Source: Neptunicella sp048268085 (GTDB lineage: Bacteria; Pseudomonadota; Gammaproteobacteria; Enterobacterales; Alteromonadaceae). From it: 64,000 nucleotides of DNA. Location: assembly GCF_048268085.1 (NCBI RefSeq), contig NZ_JBLWWF010000009.1, positions 1 to 64,000 on the forward strand. Direction: 5' to 3'. Shown here piece after piece: positions 1 to 9,954 of the stretch. The translations under genes were made by a program, and so were the position numbers. The notes under the pieces are model-generated. The model had not been told where the DNA came from. It worked only from the letters and a program-made list of their open reading frames with translations, and made no database searches. Each line of letters begins with the position of its first letter. Position 1 is the stretch's first letter.

Positions 1-1315
1 CCTGCGTAACGCCATGCTCGGCATCTTGCTGTCCCTTAGTGGCAGACTTGACTGCCTGCTCCGCCACTTCGGCCAACGAACTGATGACACGATGTATATC
101 TTTAGTTGAGTCCGTGGTTCGCTGTGCGAGCTGTCTGACTTCATCCGCTACCACAGCAAAACCGCGTCCTTGGTCGCCCGCTCTGGCCGCTTCAATAGCG
201 GCATTAAGGGCTAACAAATTGGTTTGTTCGGCAATCTGTTCAATGATGGCGGCGGCACTGGATATGTTGCGCGATTCATTTGCCAACGCATCCACCGAAG
301 AGGCAATAGTTTCAACCGACTGTTGCAAGCCACGTATCGCATTTGCAGCACTTTGCGCGACACTTTTGCCAGAATCAGCCAACTTGTCGGCTTTACTGGT
401 TTCATCCGCTACATCTGAAACACTCTTGGATACCTCGGCAATAGTCGTAGTCATTTCATTCATTGCGGTAGCGACCTGAGTGGTTTCAATTTGTTGTTGT
501 TCCAGTTGCTTTACCACGTTATCAGATAAGGTGGCGGAGGAGTTAGCACTTGCAAACACTTGTGAAGCCGCATCTTCTATTCGAGTCAGCACAGTCAGTA
601 AATGGGATCGCTGACTTAAAATAGCCACCTGCAACTCCCCTTGTTTCCCTGTCGTATCGGTATAACTTTCTACCGCAAGGGGATGTTTAAAAGCATTAGG
701 GATCAATTCGAGTAACGCAGCCATCTGGCCAGAATTTCCCCGATTTGACCAAAATAAGCTGGCAATCAATGTCACCAAGATTAGTCCAAAGGCAGCCATA
801 TTCATGCCTCCGAGCCACAATCCAATACCGACCATGGCAGCCACTAAACCCGCAATTAAGACAATATTATCTTTTACACCCGACAACCACTTATTAGGTC
901 TTGCAGTATTGCTCTTAATACTCTTATACAACGCTTCAGCCCGCTCAACATCTTGTCTTCTGGGACAACTTCGCACCGATTCGTATCCAACCACTTTGCC
1001 GCTCTCGGTCACCGGTGTCACATACGCATCGACCCAATAATAATCACCATTCTTACAGCGATTTTTAACTAATCCCATCCATGGTTTACCAGCTTTAATA
1101 TGCTCCCACATGACTTTAAAGGCTTGGGGCGGCATATCTGGATGACGCACAATATTGTGCGGTTGGCCAATCAATTCTTCTCTGGAGAAGCCACTGATTT
1201 GGACAAACGCATCATTACAGTGCTGGATATTGCCTTGTATATCAGTCGAGGAAATTAATCGTTGCGAAGGAGGGAATGTACGTTCTTGTTGTGTGACGGG
1301 ATGATTATTACGCAT
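1..1315 (-). CDS. Methyl-accepting chemotaxis protein with N-terminal PAS domain (partial)
   Basis: Aer-like chemoreceptor whose 3' end lies beyond the left edge; the reading frame is open from an ATG at 1315 down to base 2. The first ~120 residues form a PAS domain (GFSREELIGQPHN, then IVRHPDMP, then KNGDYYWVDAYVTPV), as in redox or energy sensors. A hydrophobic hairpin around residues 150-190 follows, with no periplasmic domain. The MCP signalling domain contains the conserved hairpin tip EQTNLLALNAAIEAARAG followed by GRGFAVVADEVRQLA. By family knowledge it would signal through CheW/CheA. Ligand or FAD binding cannot be judged from sequence alone. Confidence 0.93.
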   Translation of the reverse strand, partial: MRNNHPVTQQERTFPPSQRLISSTDIQGNIQHCNDAFVQISGFSREELIGQPHNIVRHPDMPPQAFKVMWEHIKAGKPWMGLVKNRCKNGDYYWVDAYVTPVTESGKVVGYESVRSCPRRQDVERAEALYKSIKSNTARPNKWLSGVKDNIVLIAGLVAAMVGIGLWLGGMNMAAFGLILVTLIASLFWSNRGNSGQMAALLELIPNAFKHPLAVESYTDTTGKQGELQVAILSQRSHLLTVLTRIEDAASQVFASANSSATLSDNVVKQLEQQQIETTQVATAMNEMTTTIAEVSKSVSDVADETSKADKLADSGKSVAQSAANAIRGLQQSVETIASSVDALANESRNISSAAAIIEQIAEQTNLLALNAAIEAARAGDQGRGFAVVADEVRQLAQRTTDSTKDIHRVISSLAEVAEQAVKSATKGQQDAEHGVTQ

Positions 1316-1403
1316 TTAATAAATCCTTGTAATAGAATGATAAAATCATCTTACAAGCGTAGCGCTATTCTAAACATTCATCAAAATGTTAGCCGTTATT
1401 ATT

Positions 1404-3020
1404 TTAGGGCGTGGTACAACAGTGCTCTAATCTTTTCCAACTTTCGGTTTTCATTGCGATAGCAAGCTGCTCATTCAAAATATCCTGTAAATGTGCTGAT
1501 GTGGTCAACGGATTGGCCAACACCACACGAAAAACCGTTATGGTTTGTCCGTTATAACGGCTTGTGGCTAAACGGGTTCGGGATACAAAGGATTTACCCG
1601 CTTCACGTTGCTGTTTTTGCACCGCAACAGTCAGGTTATCCAAAATTTGATTTAAGCGATGACTTTCTTCTGGCTGCTCAGCCAGTTGGTGACTGACATC
1701 CGGTGGACAGAGTCGATAAGTGAGTAAACACAATGTCGGCTCAGTGATTAATTCAAAGTGATCATGATGCTTGATTAAATTGGCAAAATGGCGGGCTTTA
1801 TTAATACTTTCATCAATCAGTAATTGATACCCCTGACGGCCAAAAATATGGATTGAAGCGTACAGCATCATCGCCATACCATTACGTGATCCTTCCAGTG
1901 TACTGGCACCTAAATCTTTTGAACCTTCACGTAAAATATATTCGGCATGATGGCGTACAGCATTACTGGCATTCGCATCTTTAAATAACACCATGCCGGC
2001 GCCCATGGGCACATACATTTGTTTATGCGCATCCAGGGTGACGGAGTCAGCGCGTTCCACGCCTTTGAGTAAGTGTCGATATTCGGTGGAAAAAAGCGTC
2101 GCGCCTCCCCAAGCCGCATCAACATGAAAATGACAGCCTAACTGATCGGCTACATCAGCTAACTCTTCAAGGGGATCCACATGGCCTGTTTCTGTCGTTC
2201 CTGCAATCCCCACGATGGCCAGAATCTTAATCCCTTGCTGCTGCAGTTTTAAGCCTTCAGCTAATACCAGTTCAGGATCAAGCGTTTGTTCCGGGCAGGG
2301 TAACATGACCAGATTTTGGCGACCGAGTCCCAGCACATCAGCAGCTTTACTCAGTGAGTAATGGCCTCGTTTAGAGGTAATAATCACCATATCCTGATAG
2401 CCATAATGCTTCAAAGCGGCATGCAGCCCACTTTGACTCACGCCTCTAAAACTTCCGTCAGCCGGTAATGCCTGATTTCGTGCCACCCACAGTGCCGAGA
2501 TATTAGCGATGGTGCCACCAGAGCAAAACGCACCTAAAGAGTAATTGGCACTATGCAGGTGCGCCCGATAAAAACTTTCATTATGGCCATACACCATTTG
2601 ATGCATCATGCCCAATACCTGCCGTTCCAGCGGAGTAAAGGCCTTGGAGGTCTCAATCTTGACCAGATTTTGATTTAAACCCACTAACAGTTTAGCCAAC
2701 GGCAAATGGAAATAAGGTAAGGCCGATGTCATGTGGCCAATAAATTGTGGAGAATAGGTATTAACCGAGTTCGCCACCAGCTTTTCCAATAACTGTTCAG
2801 CATGATCACTGACAAACTGGGGCGCTTCGGGCACAGTGAAATCATCAAAATGTTGCTCTATATCTTCCAGAGAGGTCGCGGTGGCAACCACATGACGAGA
2901 TAAGAAATCGGCAAGATTAGCCGATAAATGCTGTTCGATTTGAGCAAGCTTTGACTCCCGACCTTCCGGTGCGGTAAACACACGGTACAGGTGCTCCATA
3001 CTGGCACGGGCTTTATTCAA
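1404..3020 (-). CDS. panP: PLP-dependent aspartate 1-decarboxylase-like protein (PanP type)
   Basis: Group II PLP decarboxylase of 538 residues. CSGGT (166-170) is the phosphate-binding region, HVDAAWGG (299-306) holds the cofactor-contacting Asp301, and DAHKQ (330-334) has the Schiff-base Lys333. The N-terminal part (FIGHMTSALPYFHLP) matches the PanP branch, which in Vibrio-type bacteria makes beta-alanine for pantothenate in place of PanD. That substrate assignment is inferred from family resemblance; a glutamate or other amino-acid decarboxylase role is possible. An in-frame ATG seven codons downstream is an alternative start. It is monocistronic in appearance, facing away from the EAL gene. 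Confidence 0.85.
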   Translation of the reverse strand: MNKARASMEHLYRVFTAPEGRESKLAQIEQHLSANLADFLSRHVVATATSLEDIEQHFDDFTVPEAPQFVSDHAEQLLEKLVANSVNTYSPQFIGHMTSALPYFHLPLAKLLVGLNQNLVKIETSKAFTPLERQVLGMMHQMVYGHNESFYRAHLHSANYSLGAFCSGGTIANISALWVARNQALPADGSFRGVSQSGLHAALKHYGYQDMVIITSKRGHYSLSKAADVLGLGRQNLVMLPCPEQTLDPELVLAEGLKLQQQGIKILAIVGIAGTTETGHVDPLEELADVADQLGCHFHVDAAWGGATLFSTEYRHLLKGVERADSVTLDAHKQMYVPMGAGMVLFKDANASNAVRHHAEYILREGSKDLGASTLEGSRNGMAMMLYASIHIFGRQGYQLLIDESINKARHFANLIKHHDHFELITEPTLCLLTYRLCPPDVSHQLAEQPEESHRLNQILDNLTVAVQKQQREAGKSFVSRTRLATSRYNGQTITVFRVVLANPLTTSAHLQDILNEQLAIAMKTESWKRLEHCCTTP

Positions 3021-3178
3021 TCAGGCTTCCTCGAACGCTAAAAAATCGGACTTTACCCCAAATAAGCATATCTGACCAATTATTATGTGGCCCAGCCGAA
3101 AAATGTTGTATATAAAAAATAGGAATTTTGGTAATCATAAAATCTGACATATGATAGGTAGCAACATTATGTTTAAGA

Positions 3179-3913
3179 ATGGATATTATGCATAGATCCG
3201 CCGTCGCAGAAGGTTTTGACCTCGACAACATTGTTCCCTACTTTCAACCTATCCTGAATCTGAATGATAATTCGGTCGTCAGTTATGAATGCTTAGCTCG
3301 TCTGGTCACCACAAACGAACAAATGTATTTACCCAACCAATTCCTTAATCTGGTCGAAAAAGAACAATGTTTCGGACAATTGGCACAGCGTATTTTTCAT
3401 GCCAGCGCCCAATACTTCCACGATATTAATATGGATTGGAGCATTAATATCAGCGAGCATGATATTGATGATCAAGGCTTCATCGATTTTTTAATCGACC
3501 ATATGGCCGATTACCCCAATCCACAACGCGTAACACTGGAAGTCGTGGCCGCAACCGCGATTAATAAGCCTGAAGCATTTCAACGATTTTTGCAGCTATG
3601 TAAAACACTTAAAATTAAGGTTTTTCTCGATCACTTTGCAGCCATATCCAGCAATAAAAATCATATTTTACAGCTGCCTATTGATGGTATAAAACTCGAT
3701 GGCTCTCTGGTAAAGCAATTATCCACCAATCAACAAGCCAAAGACTTTGCCATTCATTTAATTGAGCTGGCCAAAGCAAATCATATTCAGGTGATTGCCG
3801 AGCACATCGAAGATAATGCCACCTTAATGGCAGTAAAAGCACTCAATGTGGATTACGGACAAGGTTATTATTTTAGTCATCCACAGGCTGAAGCCGAAGA
3901 AGTCGCAGAGTAA
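3179..3913 (+). CDS. EAL-domain protein, probably catalytically degenerate
   Basis: Stand-alone EAL domain (244 residues) without signal peptide, membrane segment or GGDEF partner. Fold landmarks are present: YFQPILNL, ECLARL in place of EALLR, NISEHD, IKLDGSLVK, AEHIED and QGYYF. The metal-binding DDFG loop reads LDHFAA, so its second aspartate is replaced by histidine and the glycine is lost, and KID is KLD. By family knowledge this suggests loss of c-di-GMP phosphodiesterase activity, leaving a binding or protein-interaction role (inference). A second ATG lies three codons downstream (3188). The stop is almost contiguous with the following GNAT gene, so the two are probably cotranscribed. 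Confidence 0.85.
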   Translation: MDIMHRSAVAEGFDLDNIVPYFQPILNLNDNSVVSYECLARLVTTNEQMYLPNQFLNLVEKEQCFGQLAQRIFHASAQYFHDINMDWSINISEHDIDDQGFIDFLIDHMADYPNPQRVTLEVVAATAINKPEAFQRFLQLCKTLKIKVFLDHFAAISSNKNHILQLPIDGIKLDGSLVKQLSTNQQAKDFAIHLIELAKANHIQVIAEHIEDNATLMAVKALNVDYGQGYYFSHPQAEAEEVAE

Positions 3914-3917
3914 CAAG

Positions 3918-4397
3918 TTGTCGTTAGGCCATATTCACTTAGCCCTATTAGCGGATTATCCCGCAGCCATCCCAACTATTGCCCGATGGTATTACCTGCA
4001 GTGGGGACAATCTAATCCCTCCAGCAACTTAACCGCCATAGAACAAGATGTCGCGACCTATTTGCAATCTGTAACCCCACCATTACTGGTGTTGGCAAAA
4101 GAGGGCGAGCAAATATTGGGAGCCGCTCAGTTAAAAATCCGCGAAATGGATATTTATCCAGATAAGCAGTATTGGATCGGTGGCGTCTATGTGATTGAAA
4201 CGGCCAGAGGACAAGGGTTGGCAAGGCTATTGGTTAACGATTTACTGCAACGAGCAAAACAAGCAGGGATCACCAAATTGTACTTACAATCGGAGCAATT
4301 GGATGGCGGAATTTACGCCAAAGCGGGTTTTCAATTGCTAGAAACCGTTATTTACAATGGTCACGAGGTAGTGGTGATGGAAATTGATCTCAGTTGA
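3918..4397 (+). CDS. GNAT-family N-acetyltransferase
   Basis: Small acetyltransferase with the acetyl-CoA binding motif A (VIETARGQGLARLLV) and the C-terminal GIYAKAGFQLLE strand-turn typical of GNATs. The frame is open from 3846, but that start lies inside the EAL gene and encodes an unconvincing N-terminus. I prefer TTG at 3918, four bases after the EAL stop, giving 159 residues that begin at the domain edge. The substrate is unknown. Translational coupling to the upstream EAL gene is likely from the spacing. Confidence 0.75.
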   Translation: MSLGHIHLALLADYPAAIPTIARWYYLQWGQSNPSSNLTAIEQDVATYLQSVTPPLLVLAKEGEQILGAAQLKIREMDIYPDKQYWIGGVYVIETARGQGLARLLVNDLLQRAKQAGITKLYLQSEQLDGGIYAKAGFQLLETVIYNGHEVVVMEIDLS

Positions 4398-4403
4398 AAG
4401 CCG

Positions 4404-7400
4404 TCACTCTGATTTATCGTCCTTGTCTTCTTTATCTTCACCAATACTAAAGCTGTAATATAAGTCCAGCGCATTACTTAAGCCACTGACGGCTTCAAGG
4501 TACAACTGGGGCATCAGTTCGTAGCGTAAAGCTATTTCAGAAGCCGAATTAAACACACCTAATCCGTAACGTAACTGCACACCCGGCGCGATATAGCCGG
4601 TTAACGCTAATTGAGTGCTATCACCTTGGCCTGACGTATCCAGAGTTAAATCATCGACACCGAGTTTACTGCCCACAGTACCGATCATATTTTCGGTACG
4701 CCCCACACCAAATCCAAGCAACATGGTCGTTAGCAAGGCATCCTGACCTTCATCATTACCACTATCGAGCGCTCGGCCACGTAATAAATAAGATAAGCTT
4801 TGTGGCTGTTCCATAGCGGGATCTGAAAAGACACTCACTTCGGGCCGATCAACGCTGCCGTTAACTCGAATCCCTGCCGTGACATTATCTGCTGTTAAGG
4901 CCGGATCGCGCACAGCTTCGAGGGCAATATGCGGCGAATCAAGGGGGCCATGGAAAAGAATTTGTCCATCGCGGATCAATAAATTTTGCCCATAAGCCCG
5001 ATAACGTCCGTTATGCAGACTAATCTCACCATTACCCAACAGATTATTATTTACTTGCTGTAGGTCGATTTCACCACGCAGATCGGTTGTCAGACCGAAG
5101 GCATCCAATTTTACCTCATTGCGTTTTTGTGGATCGATTTGAACCTGTAAATTCAAGCTCAAGCGCTGTTGTAATTGGCTCACTTTTTTCTCGTCATTGA
5201 CAATAACAACATCACTGGACGGTGATACCGCACTGTCGGGTAGATCACGTAATTTAATTCGTGCGTAAGGCACCTGTACCTGCCCACTAACATCAATGCT
5301 AGCCGGGTCGAAATCTAGCTTAATATCCGGTGAAAGCGTGCCTCTGAGCATATTTTGGTAGGTCAACTCCAGATCTTGGCCAGTAATGGTTAACTCGCCA
5401 GAAAATTCAGGTAACCAATCAATACGTCCGGCTATTTCCCCTTTGCCACTACCAAGCTGATAACGGCCTTGAATATCTCCGTATTGCCCTTGTAACTGAA
5501 TATTCTGCTCAATGTGCGTTGCCACCACGGGAATACTATTACCGGACAATTCACCATCATGCATGCTTACCGTGCCATAGAACAGGGGGGCAGTCAGTTT
5601 ACCTTCCAAACGTGTATCGGCATTAATGACACCGGCCAGTCGGTCCAGTGACGGTAACAAACTCATAAAGGGATGCAGATCAAATTGGTTCAGCTTAATC
5701 GTGCCGGCCAACGCGCGATCACCGGGCCGGGGATCAATTTGCACGTCCAGATTTAACTGACCAATTTGCTGGCCATTAATCTGCGCCTTTAGATTAGCTT
5801 GTTGCTGATCGACGCTAGCGTTGATTTCAAATTGATCAATCGCCAAATTAATATTCTCTGCCTGTGCCACTCGCCAGCTATCTGCTGACAAACTGGCATG
5901 CAGTTCAGCTTGAGGCAATCCTTGACCATCCCAGTCCCCGTTAAATTGCAAACTCAATTGGCTCGCGGATTGAATATCCGCCATGCTCGGCACCAAGCGG
6001 CTCACCAATGGCATGATAGGTAAGTTTTGTAGCGCAATATCCCAATGAGCCTGATCCTGAAAAAACTCGGCTTCATTAATGCACAAAGAACTTTGCTCCT
6101 GTTGCCAACAATGAGGAGAAATCTGATACCGTTGTTTTTGCCAATCAAGCTGAATATCAAAGGGCTGTTGCAAGGTCAAACGGGCATAATTTGACATCAC
6201 CTTGCCTTGTTGCCACTCACCTAACCATTGATCCTCTAGCAGCTGTCCGTGGAGGGTCGCCAGGAAGGAGGCTTGTTCACCACTGCTATCTATGCTTAAT
6301 TGATGGTTGTCGGCATTACCGGCTAGATTAACATCAATATAATCCAGTTGATGATTGGCGCTCGTCACCTTATCCATATGCAAGCTCAATTCAACCGGCT
6401 TAATATCATTCCACTGCAGATTACCCTGACCTCGCAGTTGCGCCACATTCCATTCTGAATACTGTAATTGCTGGGCCGACAACTCAAATTCGACTAATGG
6501 TTTATCCAGACTACCATTGGCTTGTCCCTGCAACGTAACTGCACCGGCCAACCCTGGCATTAGCTGGGTTAAATCCGCTGCCTGAATATCCAGATGCATA
6601 GCCAATTGCTGCTGCGCATCGAGTGTTCCGTCGAGCATGAGCTGATTATCACCATTATGAATTAACAAATTCTCCAGCGTAAAACCTTGCTGGCTATCGG
6701 CATCGAGATTTCCGGTAATACTTAGCGGATAAGACTGCCACTGACCAGTGATGTCCAACTGGGTTAATTTTGCGTGCCACTGCTGTGCTGTGTAAGTTGC
6801 ATGGGTTTGTAGCGAACCATTAATATTACTTTGTAACTCAGGCCAGAACTGCTCCGTGTGGATATGATTGATTTGCAATCCACCCAACCAGCTAATCTGA
6901 TCGCGCAAATCCAGTTGCCCCTGAGCTTGAATCTCGCCCCGCAACAACTTAACCAGCAGGTTATCAATCTTAATCGAGTGCTGATTACCCTGTGCACCCA
7001 CCTCAATATCCAGAGCAGGAATACTCTGCCCCTGAGCCAAGGCCGAGGCTTGCAATCGAGCTTGATTCAAATCACCATCGAGCAATAGTTTACCGCTGGC
7101 CGACTGATACTGCGGCTGTTCCAGCGGCCAACGTAAATGTTGCCAGTTTGCCTGTACATGCATTGGCAATGTGGCTGAGGTCAAATCCGTTTGCAGTTGC
7201 AGTTTAGCCGTCATTTTACCGCTGAGTTCAATATTGGCGTTTACGTCGCTAAGATCACCGGACGAATTAACAGAGAGTTTTTGCTCCTGATACGGCTGTT
7301 TAACCCTATTAACTTTAACCGATAAAGAATAAGGATAATTGCCGGTTAGACTCGCTTGAGCTTGGGCGCTTAGATTTAATTCCTGATGTTGTATGACTAA

Positions 7401-8156
7401 CTGCGATAGGGTGATTTTATGCTGCTTGCCATGGGCGGCTAATTTTACCTCATCCAGTTTAATCGGTTCCGAGCCGGTCAGATTAATCGTCACCGGAGTC
7501 AGTTGAATTGCCTGTAAATTAAATGCCAGGGGTAAACTAACCGGTGGCAAGGTAATCGGCTGATAAGTAAAATCCAACGGCGAAGAAGAGGCTCCAGGAG
7601 ACGGGCTTTGTTGCCCGGAGGCAGCCGACAGTTGCTGCCAATCCAAACCGGCAATCGTCAGTTTATTAACCCGTAAAGAGCGATCCATTTCAAGTTGGCT
7701 ATCCAGTGACTGCCAACTTAATTGCCACTGATTGGGCATACTGATATTCAGTTTCCCCAGTTTTAACTGACGAATTTTAATCCCTACCGGTAGATTTATC
7801 GTCTCATCTGAACTGGCATCAGCCGGTTTATCCTCTGCTTCCGGCAATGTCACCGTAATTGCACCACTGCGAATATGGTCAAAGCACAGATCCAAACTGA
7901 ACAAACAGCCTAAATCCAGGCTGAGATTGGCCTGTTCAACGGTTAACTGAATGCTATCGTCTTGCCAACTGAACTTGTCCAGTTTAAGTTGTGACGCCAA
8001 GCCGCCACTAGCGTATTCAATGGTTAATGGTTCTAACTGATTATCAACCATTCCCAGTACAAACCGGGCTCCCCAGGGGGAAAGTAACAAGGCCAGCAGT
8101 GCCAGCATAAAAACCAGCAACGCCAGGGCAATCCGCAGCGTCCATTGGCGGATCAT
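4404..8156 (-). CDS. tamB: TamB, inner-membrane subunit of the translocation and assembly module
   Basis: A 1250-residue AsmA-like/TamB protein with one N-terminal membrane anchor (about residues 8-30), a very long beta-strand-rich periplasmic body and the conserved C-terminal DUF490 region (QSLSYLLRGRALDSG near the end, then LALTGYIAPGVQLRYG). By family knowledge it spans the periplasm, partners TamA, and takes part in outer-membrane protein insertion and/or phospholipid transport. The start overlaps the tamA stop by 4 bases (ATGA). Length is normal for the family. It converges with the GNAT gene with only 6 bases between stops. Confidence 0.96.
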   Translation of the reverse strand: MIRQWTLRIALALLVFMLALLALLLSPWGARFVLGMVDNQLEPLTIEYASGGLASQLKLDKFSWQDDSIQLTVEQANLSLDLGCLFSLDLCFDHIRSGAITVTLPEAEDKPADASSDETINLPVGIKIRQLKLGKLNISMPNQWQLSWQSLDSQLEMDRSLRVNKLTIAGLDWQQLSAASGQQSPSPGASSSPLDFTYQPITLPPVSLPLAFNLQAIQLTPVTINLTGSEPIKLDEVKLAAHGKQHKITLSQLVIQHQELNLSAQAQASLTGNYPYSLSVKVNRVKQPYQEQKLSVNSSGDLSDVNANIELSGKMTAKLQLQTDLTSATLPMHVQANWQHLRWPLEQPQYQSASGKLLLDGDLNQARLQASALAQGQSIPALDIEVGAQGNQHSIKIDNLLVKLLRGEIQAQGQLDLRDQISWLGGLQINHIHTEQFWPELQSNINGSLQTHATYTAQQWHAKLTQLDITGQWQSYPLSITGNLDADSQQGFTLENLLIHNGDNQLMLDGTLDAQQQLAMHLDIQAADLTQLMPGLAGAVTLQGQANGSLDKPLVEFELSAQQLQYSEWNVAQLRGQGNLQWNDIKPVELSLHMDKVTSANHQLDYIDVNLAGNADNHQLSIDSSGEQASFLATLHGQLLEDQWLGEWQQGKVMSNYARLTLQQPFDIQLDWQKQRYQISPHCWQQEQSSLCINEAEFFQDQAHWDIALQNLPIMPLVSRLVPSMADIQSASQLSLQFNGDWDGQGLPQAELHASLSADSWRVAQAENINLAIDQFEINASVDQQQANLKAQINGQQIGQLNLDVQIDPRPGDRALAGTIKLNQFDLHPFMSLLPSLDRLAGVINADTRLEGKLTAPLFYGTVSMHDGELSGNSIPVVATHIEQNIQLQGQYGDIQGRYQLGSGKGEIAGRIDWLPEFSGELTITGQDLELTYQNMLRGTLSPDIKLDFDPASIDVSGQVQVPYARIKLRDLPDSAVSPSSDVVIVNDEKKVSQLQQRLSLNLQVQIDPQKRNEVKLDAFGLTTDLRGEIDLQQVNNNLLGNGEISLHNGRYRAYGQNLLIRDGQILFHGPLDSPHIALEAVRDPALTADNVTAGIRVNGSVDRPEVSVFSDPAMEQPQSLSYLLRGRALDSGNDEGQDALLTTMLLGFGVGRTENMIGTVGSKLGVDDLTLDTSGQGDSTQLALTGYIAPGVQLRYGLGVFNSASEIALRYELMPQLYLEAVSGLSNALDLYYSFSIGEDKEDKDDKSE

Positions 8157-9883
8157 AACAGGGGCCCCATTAATAAATGCAGTCGCCAGGTGCTTTCCAC
8201 ATCACTATGACCGCGAGCAATATAGATTCGAATCGGCCCCACCGGTGATAACCAAATCCCTCCGGCTCCAATACCTGTGGCCAGATTTTGATGATAATTA
8301 TCAAAAGCATTACCCACATCAGTAAAAACCGCAGCACGCCATTCATCACTTACCGGGTATGAATATTCGGCGCTGGCAACGGCTAAGTAACGTGCCCCAA
8401 TCAACTCGCCATTTTCATCACGAGGCGCCAAATTACGGTAGCCAAAACCACGAATACTTTGATCACCACCGGCGAAATATCGCAAACTTGAAGGGATATC
8501 TGCAAAGGTACCGCTGGCAATCGCTCCTCCTTCAACCCGAAATAAAAAACGATGCTCACCGTAGCTTCTTAACCAGCGAGATAACCCTGTGACCCGCACC
8601 ATATTGACATCCGAGCCGACATTTTTCCCTGCGACCTCGATGGTGAGCATTTGTTTATCGCCCCAATTCATATCGATTCCGCCCCGACTACGCAAGCGGC
8701 TGTATGTAACACCTGGAATCAACAGGTTGGAGGTTCGTAGAAGCTCACTTCCCTGACGATATTCTTCATGTTCGTAGCGAATAAAATCAATCCGTTGCCA
8801 TTCAAATTCACCCACTTCGCGATGGCGCTGTGCCGCTAGGGTCATTTTACGGCTATCGGTGTCATTATCCTGTAAGGCCTGAAAGCCAAGCTGGAAACTG
8901 GCAAAATTCTTAACTGGATCTTCAAGTGGGATTTTATAATCCAGCGAAAAATGCTGTTCGATACTGGAAGTGAATATTTCTGCTCCCATTGAATGCCCAT
9001 ATTGATTGACCCAGGGACGTTCCCATTTGGCTTTAAATCTCGGCCCTACGTCATCCGATGAAACTCCTCCACCAATGTCAAAATTATCTCTGGGTTTATG
9101 GATCAAAGTGATCTGGATGGGAACTTTAAAATCGGTAGCTTCGGCCACCATTGGCCTGACTAAAACATGCCTGAAGTATTGGGTTTTCTTGAGTGCCAAA
9201 CTTAAATCAGCCAACTTGTCAGCCAAATAGTTGTCACCTTGTTTAAATGGCATTACCTGCTTGACCAATGCCATTGTGCGCTCTTCTTCCGGCAATTGAA
9301 TATCGCCAAACCGGTAACGCTGACCGGTATCAGCAACCAGAATAACTTCAGCACTATTGGCTTGTTTATCCACGTTGATTTCATGCTGACTAAAACGGAA
9401 ATCAAAATAGCCTCGCGCTAGCGCCAAGCTCTGCAGACGGGATTTACTTAGTTCATAGTAACCATGATTCAAGCGCATTCCCTGAGTTAACGGTAATTCC
9501 GTCAGGAGTTTGTTTAATACTTTATCCTCTTGACCGGCACCGACTAACTGTAAGGTTAATTGTTCAACTTGAGTCGCTGGACCTAAAATAATATTAAGTT
9601 GCCATTGCCGTCCGACCAGATCTTTGCGCGTCGCCGTAATGTTAGCTTGGTAGTAGCCGTAAACCTGTACCGCCCGATTGGCTTCTTTAATCGACTGTTG
9701 TTGAAAGTCTTCGAATTGAAATTCATTACTTGGCGCATCCAGTATTTGTAAATGCGCCAACACATTTTGTTGAATTGAAGAATCGTCGATACCCTTTATG
9801 TCGAACTTGGCAGGATCGGCCAGACAAACGATGCTCCAACATCCAACCAGCAACAAAAATAAGTTGATCCAAAGGCGTAACAA
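8153..9883 (-). CDS. tamA: TamA, outer-membrane Omp85-family assembly factor
   Basis: A 576-residue protein with an N-terminal signal peptide (cleavage after about IVCLA, residue 22), POTRA domains in the first ~260 residues and a C-terminal 16-strand Omp85 barrel. Barrel landmarks are YFAGGDQSIRGFGYRNLAP (lid-loop RGF motif) and the terminal GIGAGGIWLSPVGPIRIYIA strands. It is the first gene of a tamAB operon, overlapping tamB by 4 bases. The role in outer-membrane biogenesis is taken from the family. Confidence 0.96.
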   Translation of the reverse strand: MLRLWINLFLLLVGCWSIVCLADPAKFDIKGIDDSSIQQNVLAHLQILDAPSNEFQFEDFQQQSIKEANRAVQVYGYYQANITATRKDLVGRQWQLNIILGPATQVEQLTLQLVGAGQEDKVLNKLLTELPLTQGMRLNHGYYELSKSRLQSLALARGYFDFRFSQHEINVDKQANSAEVILVADTGQRYRFGDIQLPEEERTMALVKQVMPFKQGDNYLADKLADLSLALKKTQYFRHVLVRPMVAEATDFKVPIQITLIHKPRDNFDIGGGVSSDDVGPRFKAKWERPWVNQYGHSMGAEIFTSSIEQHFSLDYKIPLEDPVKNFASFQLGFQALQDNDTDSRKMTLAAQRHREVGEFEWQRIDFIRYEHEEYRQGSELLRTSNLLIPGVTYSRLRSRGGIDMNWGDKQMLTIEVAGKNVGSDVNMVRVTGLSRWLRSYGEHRFLFRVEGGAIASGTFADIPSSLRYFAGGDQSIRGFGYRNLAPRDENGELIGARYLAVASAEYSYPVSDEWRAAVFTDVGNAFDNYHQNLATGIGAGGIWLSPVGPIRIYIARGHSDVESTWRLHLLMGPLL

Positions 9884-9954
9884 TCCACAACGTCCACAAC
9901 AAAATTTACAGACCTTTATATTATCAACATTTTATCCAATGCGTTGGACTTTCC

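Noticed and set aside
39..479. Plus-strand open frame over the chemoreceptor gene
   Set aside because: It is the antisense shadow of the conserved MCP signalling domain on the minus strand.
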